From Candidatus Curtissbacteria bacterium (lineage in GTDB: Bacteria; Patescibacteriota; Microgenomatia; Curtissbacterales; GWA2-41-24): a stretch of DNA of 36,866 nucleotides. Numbering within the stretch: the stretch's first letter is position 1; each line of letters opens with the position of its first letter. The position numbers were made by a program, and so were the translations under genes. This document shows positions 1 to 7,644 of this stretch, piece after piece. The DNA lies in NCBI GenBank assembly GCA_030688205.1, contig JAUYIQ010000059.1, positions 1 to 36,866 of the forward strand. Direction: 5' to 3'. A model generated the notes under the pieces. That model was not told the origin of the DNA. It saw nothing but the letters and a program-made list of their open reading frames with translations, and made no database searches.

Positions 1-684
1 CCCGAAGAAAAAAGAAAAAGAATCGCGAAAATTTATTTCAAAGTATTGGAAAAAGAAGCCAAAAGAATCGGAAACAGCCTGTCCGGCGACAGACGGATTA
101 AATTCTTGGGTCAAGGAACAATATATCCGGACAGAATAGAATCGGCCCAGCCCACAAAACATGCGGATAAAATAAAAAGCCATCACAACGTTACCCTCCC
201 TGAAGGGCTCAAGTTAGAAATCTTGGAACCTGTAGCAGAACTTTACAAAGATGAAGTCAGAAAAATTGGGTTACTGCTTGGAATTGATGAAGAATTTATT
301 TTTCGCCATCCTTTTCCGGGGCCAGGCCTTGCAATAAGGATTGTGGGAGAAGTGACGGAAGAAAGGTTGCAAATTCTACGACTTGTAGACGAGATTTTTA
401 TTACTGAGCTTAAATCAAATAATATATATAATAAGGTAGGACAAGCATTTGCCGCTCTTTTACCTGTTAAGTCCGTCGGAGTGATGGGAGACAGCAGAAC
501 ATATTCTTACATCGTTTCTTTAAGATCCGTTGACACCACAGATTTCATGACTGCCGACTGGTCAAAAATTCCCTACGATGTTTTAGAAAAAATCTCCACG
601 CGTATTGTCAACGAAGTCCGTGGTGTCAACCGCGTTGTCTACGACATTACCCAAAAACCTCCGGCAACCATCGAGTATGAATAA
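1..684 (+). CDS. guaA: GMP synthase (glutamine-hydrolysing), C-terminal part
   Basis: This is the 3' end of GMP synthase, which aminates XMP to GMP in purine synthesis. The reading frame is open from base 1, so the gene starts outside the window; the glutamine amidotransferase domain and the P-loop are missing here. What is visible is the end of the ATP pyrophosphatase domain ([19 protein letters not shown]) and the GMP synthase dimerisation domain ([27 protein letters not shown]). The gene ends with the family's classic tail [24 protein letters not shown], broken by no frameshift. It overlaps the next gene by 8 nt, which suggests translational coupling with the nucleotide-pool phosphatase downstream. 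Identity is very secure; only the 5' part is unseen. Confidence 0.97.
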   Translation, partial: PEEKRKRIAKIYFKVLEKEAKRIGNSLSGDRRIKFLGQGTIYPDRIESAQPTKHADKIKSHHNVTLPEGLKLEILEPVAELYKDEVRKIGLLLGIDEEFIFRHPFPGPGLAIRIVGEVTEERLQILRLVDEIFITELKSNNIYNKVGQAFAALLPVKSVGVMGDSRTYSYIVSLRSVDTTDFMTADWSKIPYDVLEKISTRIVNEVRGVNRVVYDITQKPPATIEYE

Positions 685-1228
685 ATTCCATCTTTTTGAT
701 ATCGTGGTCGTTTCCTCAAACGCCGGCAAAATTGCAGAAATCAATGATATTCTGGGTACCAATCACCAAGTATCGGCAATCGACATCCCTGAAATTCAAT
801 CATTAGATCTTGACGAAGTAATTACTGCAAAAGCAAAGGCGGCTTATGCCAGAATCAAAAAGCCGGTACTTGTCACAGACGTGAGTTTGGAAATAGAAGG
901 CCTGGGCGGTTTACCCGGACCTTTTGTAAAATACTTCTTAAAAACTTTGGGCGAAGAGAAAACCGTTCAGCTTGTAAAAGGAAGTAAAAGAACTAAGGTT
1001 ACAGATGCTGTTGCAATATACGATGGAAAAACTTTAAAGATTTTTAAAGGTACGGTTTGGGGTAGGGTTGTTCCAAAATCACGAGGTAAAAATGGTTTTG
1101 GATTCGATTTCGTCTTTATCCCGGATGGATACAACAAGACTTATTCTCAAATGCCCACTTCTTTGAAAAACCGGATTTCACACCGTGCCGAAGCGCTAAA
1201 AAAATTAAGAAAATTTTTAGATAACTAA
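677..1228 (+). CDS. XTP/dITP diphosphatase, HAM1/RdgB family
   Basis: Predicted non-canonical purine NTP pyrophosphatase, which removes ITP, dITP and XTP from the nucleotide pool in the cytosol. The start chosen is the ATG at 677 inside the guaA stop region, giving 183 aa; an upstream in-frame start at 605 would lie deep inside guaA. The N-terminal [14 protein letters not shown] matches the nucleotide-binding (T/S)xNxxK motif. [13 protein letters not shown], the [16 protein letters not shown] strand and the closing [14 protein letters not shown] are the HAM1 signatures. The GPFVKYF form is closer to the archaeal/eukaryotic ITPase subgroup than to E. coli RdgB. Coupling to guaA makes sense because both handle purine nucleotides. 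The family call is firm; the exact substrate preference is inferred. Confidence 0.9.
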   Translation: MNKFHLFDIVVVSSNAGKIAEINDILGTNHQVSAIDIPEIQSLDLDEVITAKAKAAYARIKKPVLVTDVSLEIEGLGGLPGPFVKYFLKTLGEEKTVQLVKGSKRTKVTDAVAIYDGKTLKIFKGTVWGRVVPKSRGKNGFGFDFVFIPDGYNKTYSQMPTSLKNRISHRAEALKKLRKFLDN

Positions 1229-1229
1229 A

Positions 1230-1823
1230 TTACGAAGTCTTTTTAAAAACTATAAGTCGGTATCCAAGAAAATTCCATATCAACGATAGCCCTGTCGCAA
1301 GTACCTTGGCAAAATTTGCCCAAAGCGTATCCGAATTAACCAAAATAGGAGGGACGAATGTTGTCAGGGCAAAAACTACACCGGTATTTATCGCAAGTCC
1401 AATCAGGGTAACTGCGAAAAAAGTCACGAAATTCGATTTTTTACCCTCGCCAAAGACCCATCCCTTATTCCAATAAAAGCTGTTCAAGACAGCTAAAGAA
1501 AAAGAAGTCGCGTTTAACAAGATAATAAGAGGACCGCTTACAACCCCTGTTCTGGCGATCAAAAAGTTTAAAGCCCCAAAATCAATGGCCGTGTTTAAAA
1601 CTCCAACAAGAGCAAACTTTGCAACCTGCCAAATAATGGGAAATGATTTTCCGATTAAGTTGGCAACAAACATGCCACAAACAATAATAAGTGGCAGTAC
1701 AAAAAGAGATAGAGGGAAAAATGGTATTTTATCCCCGGCGTTTGTTACAAGAAGCGTGGGAATTAAAAAAATCGCAGTTCCAAACCCAGCCGCAAAAGAC
1801 AATATTAAATCTTTTCTACCCAT
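1230..1823 (-). CDS. GtrA-like membrane protein
   Basis: Polytopic membrane protein of 197 aa. The segment KFALVGVLNTAIDFGALNFLI at about residues 68-88 is the first helix of the GtrA/DPMS family, whose members are thought to help move lipid-linked sugars across the membrane. The usual four GtrA helices occupy residues 65-195, with the typical closing basic segment (NFLGYRLIVFKKTS). Two extra hydrophobic segments precede them (about 8-28 and 36-58), so the protein is longer than the usual 120-150 aa. The gene is convergent with the HAM1 gene (1 nt apart) and divergent from the membrane protein at 1871. A TATTAT box lies 8 nt before the ATG. The substrate cannot be read from the sequence. Confidence 0.82.
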   Translation of the reverse strand: MGRKDLILSFAAGFGTAIFLIPTLLVTNAGDKIPFFPLSLFVLPLIIVCGMFVANLIGKSFPIIWQVAKFALVGVLNTAIDFGALNFLIARTGVVSGPLIILLNATSFSLAVLNSFYWNKGWVFGEGKKSNFVTFFAVTLIGLAINTGVVFALTTFVPPILVNSDTLWANFAKVLATGLSLIWNFLGYRLIVFKKTS

Positions 1824-1831
1824 CTACATAT

Positions 1832-1837
1832 ATAATA
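1832..1837 (-). promoter_or_regulatory. -10 element for the GtrA gene
   Basis: TATTAT on the minus strand, 8 nt upstream of the ATG at 1823. There is no SD between it and the start, so a leaderless or near-leaderless transcript is implied. Confidence 0.4.
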
Positions 1838-1858
1838 GCAAAAAGCCCCATATTGGTA

Positions 1859-1864
1859 TATGAT
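1859..1864 (+). promoter_or_regulatory. -10 element for the membrane protein at 1871
   Basis: TATGAT (one mismatch to TATAAT) with 6 nt (AAATTT) between it and the ATG at 1871. No SD is present. It belongs to the recurrent leaderless-type arrangement in this window. Confidence 0.45.
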
Positions 1865-1870
1865 AAATTT

Positions 1871-2275
1871 ATGCCCTCTCTCAAACAGGTGTTTGGTATA
1901 GGTCGTTTTCCTCACTATTACGGCGACATTGTAAGATTCTTTTTTTTCCTCGCAGGCACGATTCTACTTCTAAGCTTGCCGCTTTTAAGAAGTCTTATCC
2001 CCATACCCATTTACGTTTCCATTTTTGCAATTCTGGCACTCGTCTTCGTTGCGGGTCTCACAAATCCGGCGCAGAAATGGCTTAGCGCCGTTGACGTTAT
2101 AACGTCTTCGGTTGGTTTTATAGTTTTTGAATATTATGCTGTTTTGACTTTTTCTTCAGCGGAAGACTTTTTCTTCTTCCTTATCAATCAAACGTTGGCA
2201 GCACTTTTTCTTTTTGCATTCTACTTTGCAACAAAAACCATGCGCGGATTCCTGGTTAAGGAAAGAAAAGAATAG
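1871..2275 (+). CDS. Hypothetical four-helix membrane protein
   Basis: A 134-aa protein that I do not recognise. It has about four hydrophobic segments (residues 18-36, 42-60, 75-95, 101-122), a short cytosolic-looking N-terminus (MPSLKQVFGIGRFPHYYGD) and a basic C-terminal tail (KTMRGFLVKERKE). The ATG at 1871 was chosen over upstream in-frame starts because it follows a TATGAT box by 6 nt and avoids a long overlap with the divergent GtrA gene. It shares a 47-bp divergent promoter region with that gene and could work with it at the membrane. No catalytic motif is visible. Confidence 0.6.
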   Translation: MPSLKQVFGIGRFPHYYGDIVRFFFFLAGTILLLSLPLLRSLIPIPIYVSIFAILALVFVAGLTNPAQKWLSAVDVITSSVGFIVFEYYAVLTFSSAEDFFFFLINQTLAALFLFAFYFATKTMRGFLVKERKE

Positions 2276-2304
2276 TTGCACAAAATATTCTAGGGTGTTA
2301 ATCT
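2276..2304 (+). promoter_or_regulatory. Promoter of the surface protein-sortase pair
   Basis: TTGCAC (2276-2281), 17-bp spacer, TAATCT (2299-2304) with an extended TG at 2296-2297. The predicted transcript starts about 5 nt before the ATG at 2316, leaving no room for an SD. Confidence 0.45.
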
Positions 2305-2315
2305 AAATACAGGCC

Positions 2316-2648
2316 ATGAATATTAAAAGATCGGCAACTGCTTTAGTTGTCTCAACATTCTTATTACTTACCATAGCTACGACAACCTTTGCCCAGACAA
2401 CATCTCCAAGTCCGTCTCCTTCAACTGATCCCTCAGCGAGTCCATCTTCTTCCGTGAGCCCATCACCCAGCGCATCGCCAGACTCCGGAGCCGGAGGTGC
2501 TACCAAGTCCGCTGTACTTGGAGAGACAACGTCGCTTGGCAATACCAGTAACAATAAGGAAATAGCCAAATGGGCTATTGCTTTCGGAGTCGGGATTCTT
2601 GCTTTTCTAATTGGTTTAAAAGTTGCCAGGAGCAAAGCTGAAGAGTGA
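2316..2648 (+). CDS. Ser/Pro-rich secreted, membrane-anchored surface protein (candidate sortase substrate)
   Basis: A 110-aa exported protein. It has a signal peptide at residues 1-26 ending in a plausible cleavage site (TFA-Q), then a low-complexity Ser/Pro/Thr linker (about 27-60), a short Gly/Ala/Ser region, a hydrophobic helix (about 86-103) and a charged tail (KVARSKAEE). That is the layout of a cell-wall sorting signal, but no LPxTG is present. SLGNTS or LGETT sits where the sorting motif would be. The sortase gene follows with overlapping ends, which is typical of a dedicated sortase-substrate pair. The topology is clear; being a sortase substrate is an inference from context, and a simple membrane-tethered spacer protein is the alternative. 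Confidence 0.65.
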   Translation: MNIKRSATALVVSTFLLLTIATTTFAQTTSPSPSPSTDPSASPSSSVSPSPSASPDSGAGGATKSAVLGETTSLGNTSNNKEIAKWAIAFGVGILAFLIGLKVARSKAEE

Positions 2649-3201
2649 TTACTTTATACAGTTAATTATCTTTGGAATGAGCGCAACCATAGTTGCGCTT
2701 CTTGCTATTAAGTTTTATCCCTCACAAATAATTAAAAATCTTCAAGGAGAAGAGAAGGAAAAGCGTATCCAAAGTGCCCGAACTATAGACGCTACTCAGA
2801 CTTCATCGCCTGAGTCTTCACAGCCAACATATATCACAATTCCAAGTGTAAGCATTAACCTCCCGGTTTCACCGGGCCAAATTGTGGATAACCAGTGGAC
2901 GCTTTACGACACCAGAGTTTCCTGGCTGTCGACCTCACAAACACCGGGGAAAGGTAATGTAATCCTTTATGGGCACAACAGGGTTAATATTTTAGCAAAT
3001 CTGGAAAAAGTAACTATTGGTTCTGAAATCAGTGTTAAAACAAAAGAAAAAAAAGACACTTACATTATTTCGGAAAAACGAAAAGTAACCCCTGAGGATA
3101 TAGACGCAATATTATCTCCAAAAGACCAGCTTACAATATATACCTGCAACGGAAACTTCGATGAAAAACGCTTGGTCGTTATCGCCTACCCAAAAGTTTA
3201 A
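2623..3201 (+). CDS. Sortase
   Basis: Sortase family transpeptidase, 192 aa, anchored by an N-terminal helix (about residues 11-30) with the catalytic domain outside. The triad is visible: His118 in ILYGHN, Cys175 in TIYTCNG and Arg183 in EKRLVV. The conserved strand ITIPSVSINLPV is at about 71-82. The TTG at 2623 is chosen because it gives a basic N-terminus before the helix; the next ATG (2677) would start inside the helix. This makes the gene overlap the upstream surface protein by 26 nt. The compact sequence with a TC motif and a short Cys-Arg spacing resembles class D/E-type enzymes, but class is not certain. The adjacent Ser/Pro-rich protein is its likely substrate. Confidence 0.9.
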   Translation: MPGAKLKSDYFIQLIIFGMSATIVALLAIKFYPSQIIKNLQGEEKEKRIQSARTIDATQTSSPESSQPTYITIPSVSINLPVSPGQIVDNQWTLYDTRVSWLSTSQTPGKGNVILYGHNRVNILANLEKVTIGSEISVKTKEKKDTYIISEKRKVTPEDIDAILSPKDQLTIYTCNGNFDEKRLVVIAYPKV

Positions 3202-3204
3202 AAA

Positions 3205-4728
3205 ATGCTAGCTAAAATAACATCTGCCGCTGTTGTCGGATTGGACGCAGTACCGATAACAGTCGAAGTAGATATTGCGGCAATGGGCCTCCCATCCTTC
3301 ACAATAGTCGGTCTTGCAGACAAAGCAGTTCAGGAGTCGAAAGAAAGGGTACGTGCTGCTCTTAAAAACTCAGGCGCAGATATGCCGCCAAAGAGAATTA
3401 CCATAAACTTGGCACCAGCAGATCTCCCCAAAGAAGGCCCGGCATACGATTTGCCGATAGCGCTTGGAATTCTGGTTGCTTCAGGACAATTGCCCCAGCT
3501 GGATTTTTCCGACGCTATTTTTTTAGGTGAACTTTCACTTGATGGATCATTGCTTCCGATATGGGGAATATTACCCTGCGCAATTTTGGCAAGAGATAAA
3601 AATTTCCACAGCATTTTTCTGCCCGAAGAAAATTTAGAAGAAGCCCAATCAGTAAACAAGATAAAAATTTTTCCTGTCAAATCACTAAAACAACTTTTCG
3701 ACCATTTCGCAAACCCCCAAAAACAAATAACTCCGGCAAACTTTAAGAAACAAAAATATTCAAATATTCAGAACCCGGAATACGATTTTGAAAACATCAA
3801 AGGACAGGAAAGTGCCAAACGCGCTTTAGAAATTGCCGCAGCCGGTAGCCACAATGTTTTGATGAAAGGCCCGCCCGGAGCAGGTAAAACACTTATGGCA
3901 AGAAGTTTTGCAACAATTCTCCCGAACCTTTCTTTTGAAGAAAGCCTGGAAGTTACAAAAATATATTCAGTTGCAAACCTTCTTTCAAGCGATACCCCAA
4001 TAATTTTATCCCGTCCATTCCGCAGCCCGCACCATACAACAAGCAATGTTGGCTTAATCGGAGGTGGAAATACTCCAAGACCCGGCGAAATATCACTGGC
4101 ACACCGAGGCGTACTTTTCCTGGACGAGTTTCCCGAATTTCCAAGACACGTTCTAGAGGCACTACGCCAACCAATTGAGGATGGTGAAGTTACAATATCA
4201 AGAGCTGCAGGCTCCGTAAAATTTCCCTGCAGGTTCTCGCTCGTTGCGGCAGCTAATCCTTGCCCATGCGGATACTTTGGCGACGAAACCAGAAACTGCA
4301 CTTGTAGTCCCTCAACAATTACCACATATCAAAAAAGAATCTCCGGCCCAATTTTAGATCGAATAGATATTCACATTACTGTCCCTGCGATCCCCCCTGG
4401 TAAATTAACAGGAAAGTTTCAATCAGAATCATCAGCCAGCATTCAAAAACGAGTTCAAAAAGCCCGCGACAATCAACTTAAAAGATTTAAAGGTCTAAAA
4501 ATAACGTCAAATGCGGAGATGAACAATAAGCAACTAAAACAATTTTGTAATTTAGACGACCAATCAATCCTTCTTCTTAAACAAGCGATTGCAAAACTGA
4601 ACCTATCCGCCCGCGCATTTCACCGAGTAATCAAAATTGCCAGAACCATCGCCGATCTCGAAGAATCTATCAAAATCAAATCCAATCATATCGCAGAGGC
4701 TCTCCAATATCGACCAACAGATAGTTAA
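3205..4728 (+). CDS. comM: ComM/YifB family Mg-chelatase-like AAA+ ATPase
   Basis: A 507-aa ATPase of the ComM/YifB family, whose studied member is a hexameric helicase that promotes branch migration during natural transformation. The N-terminal ChlI-like domain (GLPSFTIVGLADKAVQESKERVRAAL, NLAPADLPKEGPAYDLPIA) covers about residues 20-165. Walker A is GPPGAGKT (222-229) and Walker B is VLFLDEF (303-309). A Cys cluster (353, 355, 365, 367: NPCPCGY and CTC) and the C-terminal lid with RAFHRVIKIARTIADLE follow, as in the family. Length is normal. It starts 3 nt after the sortase stop with no SD. If the family role holds, it points to DNA uptake and recombination. Confidence 0.93.
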   Translation: MLAKITSAAVVGLDAVPITVEVDIAAMGLPSFTIVGLADKAVQESKERVRAALKNSGADMPPKRITINLAPADLPKEGPAYDLPIALGILVASGQLPQLDFSDAIFLGELSLDGSLLPIWGILPCAILARDKNFHSIFLPEENLEEAQSVNKIKIFPVKSLKQLFDHFANPQKQITPANFKKQKYSNIQNPEYDFENIKGQESAKRALEIAAAGSHNVLMKGPPGAGKTLMARSFATILPNLSFEESLEVTKIYSVANLLSSDTPIILSRPFRSPHHTTSNVGLIGGGNTPRPGEISLAHRGVLFLDEFPEFPRHVLEALRQPIEDGEVTISRAAGSVKFPCRFSLVAAANPCPCGYFGDETRNCTCSPSTITTYQKRISGPILDRIDIHITVPAIPPGKLTGKFQSESSASIQKRVQKARDNQLKRFKGLKITSNAEMNNKQLKQFCNLDDQSILLLKQAIAKLNLSARAFHRVIKIARTIADLEESIKIKSNHIAEALQYRPTDS

Positions 4729-4763
4729 ATAGCAACATGCAGCTCTTTCAAAAGTTGGTCGAT
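4709..4763. repeat. 10-bp inverted repeat across the comM stop codon
   Basis: ATCGACCAAC (4709-4718) and GTTGGTCGAT (4754-4763) are exact reverse complements separated by 35 nt. The first arm lies in the last codons of comM. There is no T-run after the second arm, so it is not a standard intrinsic terminator. It could be an RNA 3'-end structure or an operator near the downstream regulator gene. Confidence 0.45.
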
Positions 4764-4822
4764 AAACTAAAACATTCGCGAGTATTTCCCTTTTACTAGC
4801 CAAAGGTTTAAAATCGTTTTGC

Positions 4823-5491
4823 TTGAAAAGGTTTGAGAAAAAGATTCTTAGCTTTGATGAGTTTTTCCTAACGGGAAAGCAATATCGATTCAAAAAAGGC
4901 CAACTTATATTAAGACCCGACATTATTCCTACTGGTCTTTATTACATCGAAAAAGGCTACGTTCGCGTTTATTACCTAACCGAATCAGGCAGAGAGAAAC
5001 TCCACGTTATCTATAAAAAAGACGAACTGTTCCCTCTTCTTTTAGTTTTAAAAAAAATCCATAAGGACGCTTATTATGAAGCCATGGATGAGGTAGTATG
5101 CCGAAAAATTGAAGCGAAAGTTTTTCTAGAACAATTATCAAAAAACCCTCACTTTTCTTTTGCCCTCACCCAAAGACTGACTGATCTTTTGAATGTTTTT
5201 ATAAATAGATTAGACAACCTGGAAACCCATGGAGGACCCTCCAGAGTGATAGCCAGATTATTATTTTTAGCTGAAAGATTTGGACTAAAGACAAAGGATG
5301 GAATTTTAATTGAGGTTCCTGTTACCCACAAAGACATAGCCGACTCTGTCGCATTAAATAGGGAATCTGTTAGCCGCCAGATAGAAGATCTTCTAAAAAG
5401 ACAAATTATTGAAGTAAAAAATCATAAATTCCTTATCCCAAAAATCAGAAAACTACAAAAAGAATTATTAAACCAAGAAGATCGATATTAA
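4823..5491 (+). CDS. Crp/Fnr family transcriptional regulator
   Basis: A 222-aa regulator with an N-terminal cyclic-nucleotide-binding-like beta barrel (about residues 18-110, GLYYIEKGYVRVYYLTESGREK), a dimerisation helix (about 115-150) and a C-terminal winged helix (about 155-205). The recognition helix VALNRESVSRQIEDL carries Arg180, Glu181 and Arg185, the arrangement used by E. coli CRP to read GTGA half-sites. The cAMP phosphate-binding cassette is not recognisable, and there is no Cys cluster, so the signal is unknown. A TTG start is used because no ATG exists near the domain start; TAAAAT (4809-4814) sits 8 nt upstream of it. A GTGA-N6-TCAC palindrome at 5879 is a plausible target. Confidence 0.88.
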   Translation: MKRFEKKILSFDEFFLTGKQYRFKKGQLILRPDIIPTGLYYIEKGYVRVYYLTESGREKLHVIYKKDELFPLLLVLKKIHKDAYYEAMDEVVCRKIEAKVFLEQLSKNPHFSFALTQRLTDLLNVFINRLDNLETHGGPSRVIARLLFLAERFGLKTKDGILIEVPVTHKDIADSVALNRESVSRQIEDLLKRQIIEVKNHKFLIPKIRKLQKELLNQEDRY

Positions 5492-5844
5492 CAATTGCAG
5501 GTACTTTTAGAGATAACCTCATTTGTCGGGATTATTCGATATTTACCGTCATTTTCAGGAAGTCCTTTTGGTAATAAATAACCCTGCCACTTGCCCTGTC
5601 CTACGCAAAGCTCAAGATGGACTGAATCGGTAAGTCCCGGCTCGTCTTCAACCTCAAAAGCTCGAAAATACCCACAAGCGATGATTTTATCCGGTTTATG
5701 CTTTTTCTTTGATCCAATTAAAACTGCACCAATATTTTTAGCAAATGACCAAATAAATTTCCCTTGACCGTCTAATATTATAAATCTTGTTCTAATATCT
5801 GTTTCGAAAAGCTCATATTCTCCTTCTTTTAACTTTTTAACCAT
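5488..5844 (-). CDS. Hypothetical protein
   Basis: A soluble 118-aa protein of unknown function. It is mixed alpha/beta by appearance, with LFETDIRTRFIILDGQGKFIWSFAKNIGAVLIG near the N-terminus, HLELCVGQGKWQGYLLPKGLPENDGKYRIIP near the C-terminus and a Cys-containing end (STCNC). I see no signal peptide, helix or catalytic motif. The ATG at 5844 is preferred; a TTG two codons upstream is possible. It is convergent with the Crp/Fnr gene (4-nt overlap) and divergent from the stress cluster, so the GTGA-N6-TCAC site lies 35 nt upstream of its start and may control it. Confidence 0.6.
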   Translation of the reverse strand: MVKKLKEGEYELFETDIRTRFIILDGQGKFIWSFAKNIGAVLIGSKKKHKPDKIIACGYFRAFEVEDEPGLTDSVHLELCVGQGKWQGYLLPKGLPENDGKYRIIPTNEVISKSTCNC

Positions 5845-6192
5845 CCCCAAAAAATAAATTATCTAAGAATAAATTTCCGTGATTCTAATCACAATTGTAA
5901 GGTGATCCGTCGCACTGGCCTTTTGTAATTTTAAATACTGAAAGTTGCAATTATTTGTATTAGTCTTTGCGCGGTGCAATATGACAAGAGGGATTTATTC
6001 AATTAGAAATACAGTACTTCTGCCTAGCTTTGGTTTCTGGGAAGCACTTTCATTATTGGAACCCAAATTGAACTCTTCTACAAGATTCATTAATGGCATA
6101 TTTCAAAAATCATTAATTGGACAAATTTTCCAACTTCTAACTTCCAATCCAAACAAAACCACGTCAAACGCATTTGAGAGGGGTGAGTATAA
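5845..6192. promoter_or_regulatory. Divergent intergenic region upstream of the stress cluster
   Basis: 348 bp without a convincing gene. It holds the CRP-type palindrome at 5879-5892 and, at 6178-6189, the purine-rich SD-like stretch before hsp20. An open frame of 71-83 codons crosses the 3' half and ends in an ATGA overlap with hsp20, but its protein looks random. A long 5' leader is the simplest reading. I could not fix a -10/-35 pair with confidence. Confidence 0.5.
5879..5892. promoter_or_regulatory. Candidate CRP/FNR-family operator GTGA-N6-TCAC
   Basis: GTGATTCTAATCAC is a perfect inverted repeat in the GTGA-N6-TCAC format of the CRP family. A weaker second copy, GTGATCCGTCGCAC, lies at 5902-5915, with centres 23 bp apart. 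It sits between the divergent gene at 5844 and the hsp20 cluster, 0.4 kb from a regulator gene with the matching R-E-x-x-x-R recognition residues. Confidence 0.55.
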
Positions 6193-6597
6193 ATGAATGG
6201 TTACTTAATGCCACGTTCCTTATTGGGTTTCCCAACTTTGTTTGAAGAATTAGAAGAAGAATTGATTCCTTCGACCACAACAATTAGCGGACTATCTATT
6301 TTCGAAGACGGCAAAAATGTTTATGTTGAAGCAGCGGTTCCCGGTATAGACCCTAAAAATGCAGATGTAACATTCAACAGAGGGATACTAACCATCACCG
6401 GCGAGAAAACAGAGGAAGAGAAAAAGAAAAAGTACTTTCGCAAGGCATCAAGCTCTTTTTCTTACCGCGTATTAGTTCCTGGAGAAATTGATTCTAACAA
6501 AGAACCAAAGGCTGAAAGCAAAAATGGTGTGATGACGGTAACATTTGCAAAAATGCCCCAGTCACAACCTAAAAAAATTGCCGTTAAAACCGACTAA
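6193..6597 (+). CDS. Hsp20/alpha-crystallin family small heat-shock protein
   Basis: ATP-independent holdase chaperone, 134 aa. The alpha-crystallin domain covers about residues 33-125: IFEDGKNVYVEAAVPGIDPKNADVTF, then GILTITGEK, the SSSFSYRVLVPGEID strand and the diagnostic KNGVMTVTFAK near the end. A short C-terminal tail (PQSQPKKIAVKTD) holds a KIAV form of the IxI/V motif used for oligomerisation. The SD-like GAGAGGGGTGAG precedes the ATG. It is first of four closely packed genes (1-2 nt gaps, then a 4-nt overlap), which places it with ribosome and protein-repair functions. Length and motifs are normal. Confidence 0.95.
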   Translation: MNGYLMPRSLLGFPTLFEELEEELIPSTTTISGLSIFEDGKNVYVEAAVPGIDPKNADVTFNRGILTITGEKTEEEKKKKYFRKASSSFSYRVLVPGEIDSNKEPKAESKNGVMTVTFAKMPQSQPKKIAVKTD

Positions 6598-6598
6598 A

Positions 6599-6952
6599 AT
6601 GAATCTTTGTGTAACTACAAAATATTATCAAGCTTCAAGTTCTCTCTGGGAAGCTGTTGAGAGGAATGTCGAAAAGTTAAAATATCGCTTGCCGAATCTC
6701 GGCCCTAATCTTGGGTTGATTAAACTTTTTATCAAAAGAAACAAAAGGAGAAATTATTTTGATGGATCTGTTTCACTTTCTTTACCCAAGAAACACTTAT
6801 ACGCGCATTTTATTGGACTATATCCTGAAGAAGAAGTTAATAACGCATTCGAGCGCCTGTTTAAAGAATTAAGTAAATATAAAGGCAAACATTTTACAAA
6901 CTACAGTCAATATTTTCGACATGATTCCATCCGTCAATATATTGGCCAGTAA
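6599..6952 (+). CDS. HPF/RaiA-like ribosome hibernation factor
   Basis: A 118-aa protein resembling the S30AE domain of HPF/RaiA/YfiA, which binds the 30S decoding centre and stores inactive ribosomes. Features that fit are an N-terminal helix (LWEAVERNVEKLKYRLPNL), a basic strand pair (IKLFIKRNKRRNYFDGSVSLSLPKKHLYAHFIG), the acidic-aromatic EEEVNNAFERLFKELSKYKGK helix and the short end of the small-form proteins. It is divergent from model HPF sequences, so the call rests on pattern order rather than strong identity. The ATG at 6599 lies 1 nt after the hsp20 stop; an earlier start would overlap hsp20. Operon context supports a stress role. Confidence 0.68.
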   Translation: MNLCVTTKYYQASSSLWEAVERNVEKLKYRLPNLGPNLGLIKLFIKRNKRRNYFDGSVSLSLPKKHLYAHFIGLYPEEEVNNAFERLFKELSKYKGKHFTNYSQYFRHDSIRQYIGQ

Positions 6953-6954
6953 AA

Positions 6955-7644
6955 ATGAAAAATCAAAAAAACTACAAAAAGCAACTGACAGAGCTCATTG
7001 AAAATTACATTAAACCTCTAGGGGTCACAGATTCAAGGGTGATTAGTGCTTTCAGAAAAGTTCCAAGGCATAAGTTTGTCCCGGCAAATTATCAGAAAGA
7101 TGCCTACTTAGATATCCCTCTGCCAATCGGAGAAGGTCAAACAATCAGTCAGCCTTCATTGGTCGGCGTAATGACGCAAGCGTTGGAATTAAAAGGCCGC
7201 GAAAAAGTTTTGGAGGTCGGTACCGGTTCTGGCTTCCAGGCAGCAATTCTCTCACATCTAGCCAAAAAGGTTTACACAATTGAAATTATCGGAAGGTTGG
7301 CGGATAAAGCGGCTAAAACCCTCAAAGACCTTCACTGCGACAATGTTCATGCTGAAATTGGCGATGGCTCGCAAGGCCTTCCGGAATATGCGCCATATGA
7401 TGCAATTATTGTAACAGCCGCAAGTAATCAAATCCCCAAACCGCTTGTAGATCAGCTTAAAATTGGGGGGAAAATTATTATCCCTGTTGGAGATAGCCTC
7501 TATGGACAACAATTAAAAGTTGGCAAAAAAGTTGGCAACACAATCAAGTTTATCGATATAGAGCCGGTTGCCTTTGTCCCGCTGCGCGGAAAATTTGGTT
7601 TTGACCAAAACTTTAGCCAATCAAAATTTTTTTCAGCAACTTGA
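6955..7644 (+). CDS. pcm: Protein-L-isoaspartate O-methyltransferase
   Basis: SAM-dependent methyltransferase (229 aa) that repairs isoaspartyl residues in aged proteins. Motif I is VLEVGTGSGFQAAIL (about residues 84-98). The PIGEGQTISQPSLVGVMTQAL segment (about 57-77) is the PCMT substrate-side signature. Further motifs are EIGDGSQGLPEYAPYDAIIVTAA and the post-II GGKIIIPVG. Length is typical, with a small C-terminal extension. It starts 2 nt after the HPF-like gene and its TGA stop overlaps the TTG start of the next gene, so it is translationally coupled in the stress cluster. Confidence 0.95.
   Translation: MKNQKNYKKQLTELIENYIKPLGVTDSRVISAFRKVPRHKFVPANYQKDAYLDIPLPIGEGQTISQPSLVGVMTQALELKGREKVLEVGTGSGFQAAILSHLAKKVYTIEIIGRLADKAAKTLKDLHCDNVHAEIGDGSQGLPEYAPYDAIIVTAASNQIPKPLVDQLKIGGKIIIPVGDSLYGQQLKVGKKVGNTIKFIDIEPVAFVPLRGKFGFDQNFSQSKFFSAT

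Noticed and set aside
1585-1863. Plus-strand frame opposite the GtrA gene
   Set aside because: It is the antisense shadow of a clear membrane protein gene and has no upstream signal of its own.
3330-4325. Minus-strand frames within comM
   Set aside because: They lie opposite a gene with intact family motifs throughout; their translations are rich in Ser/Pro/Arg, as expected of antisense reading.
4709-4763. Intrinsic terminator for comM
   Set aside because: The 10-bp inverted repeat is real, but the 35-nt loop and the lack of a T-run do not fit an intrinsic terminator; kept only as an inverted repeat.
5945-6196. Open frame of 71-83 codons ending in an ATGA overlap with hsp20
   Set aside because: The overlap is attractive, but the protein has no pattern of a real domain, the codon use is unlike its neighbours and the frame covers a probable 5' leader. 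It would need conservation to be accepted.
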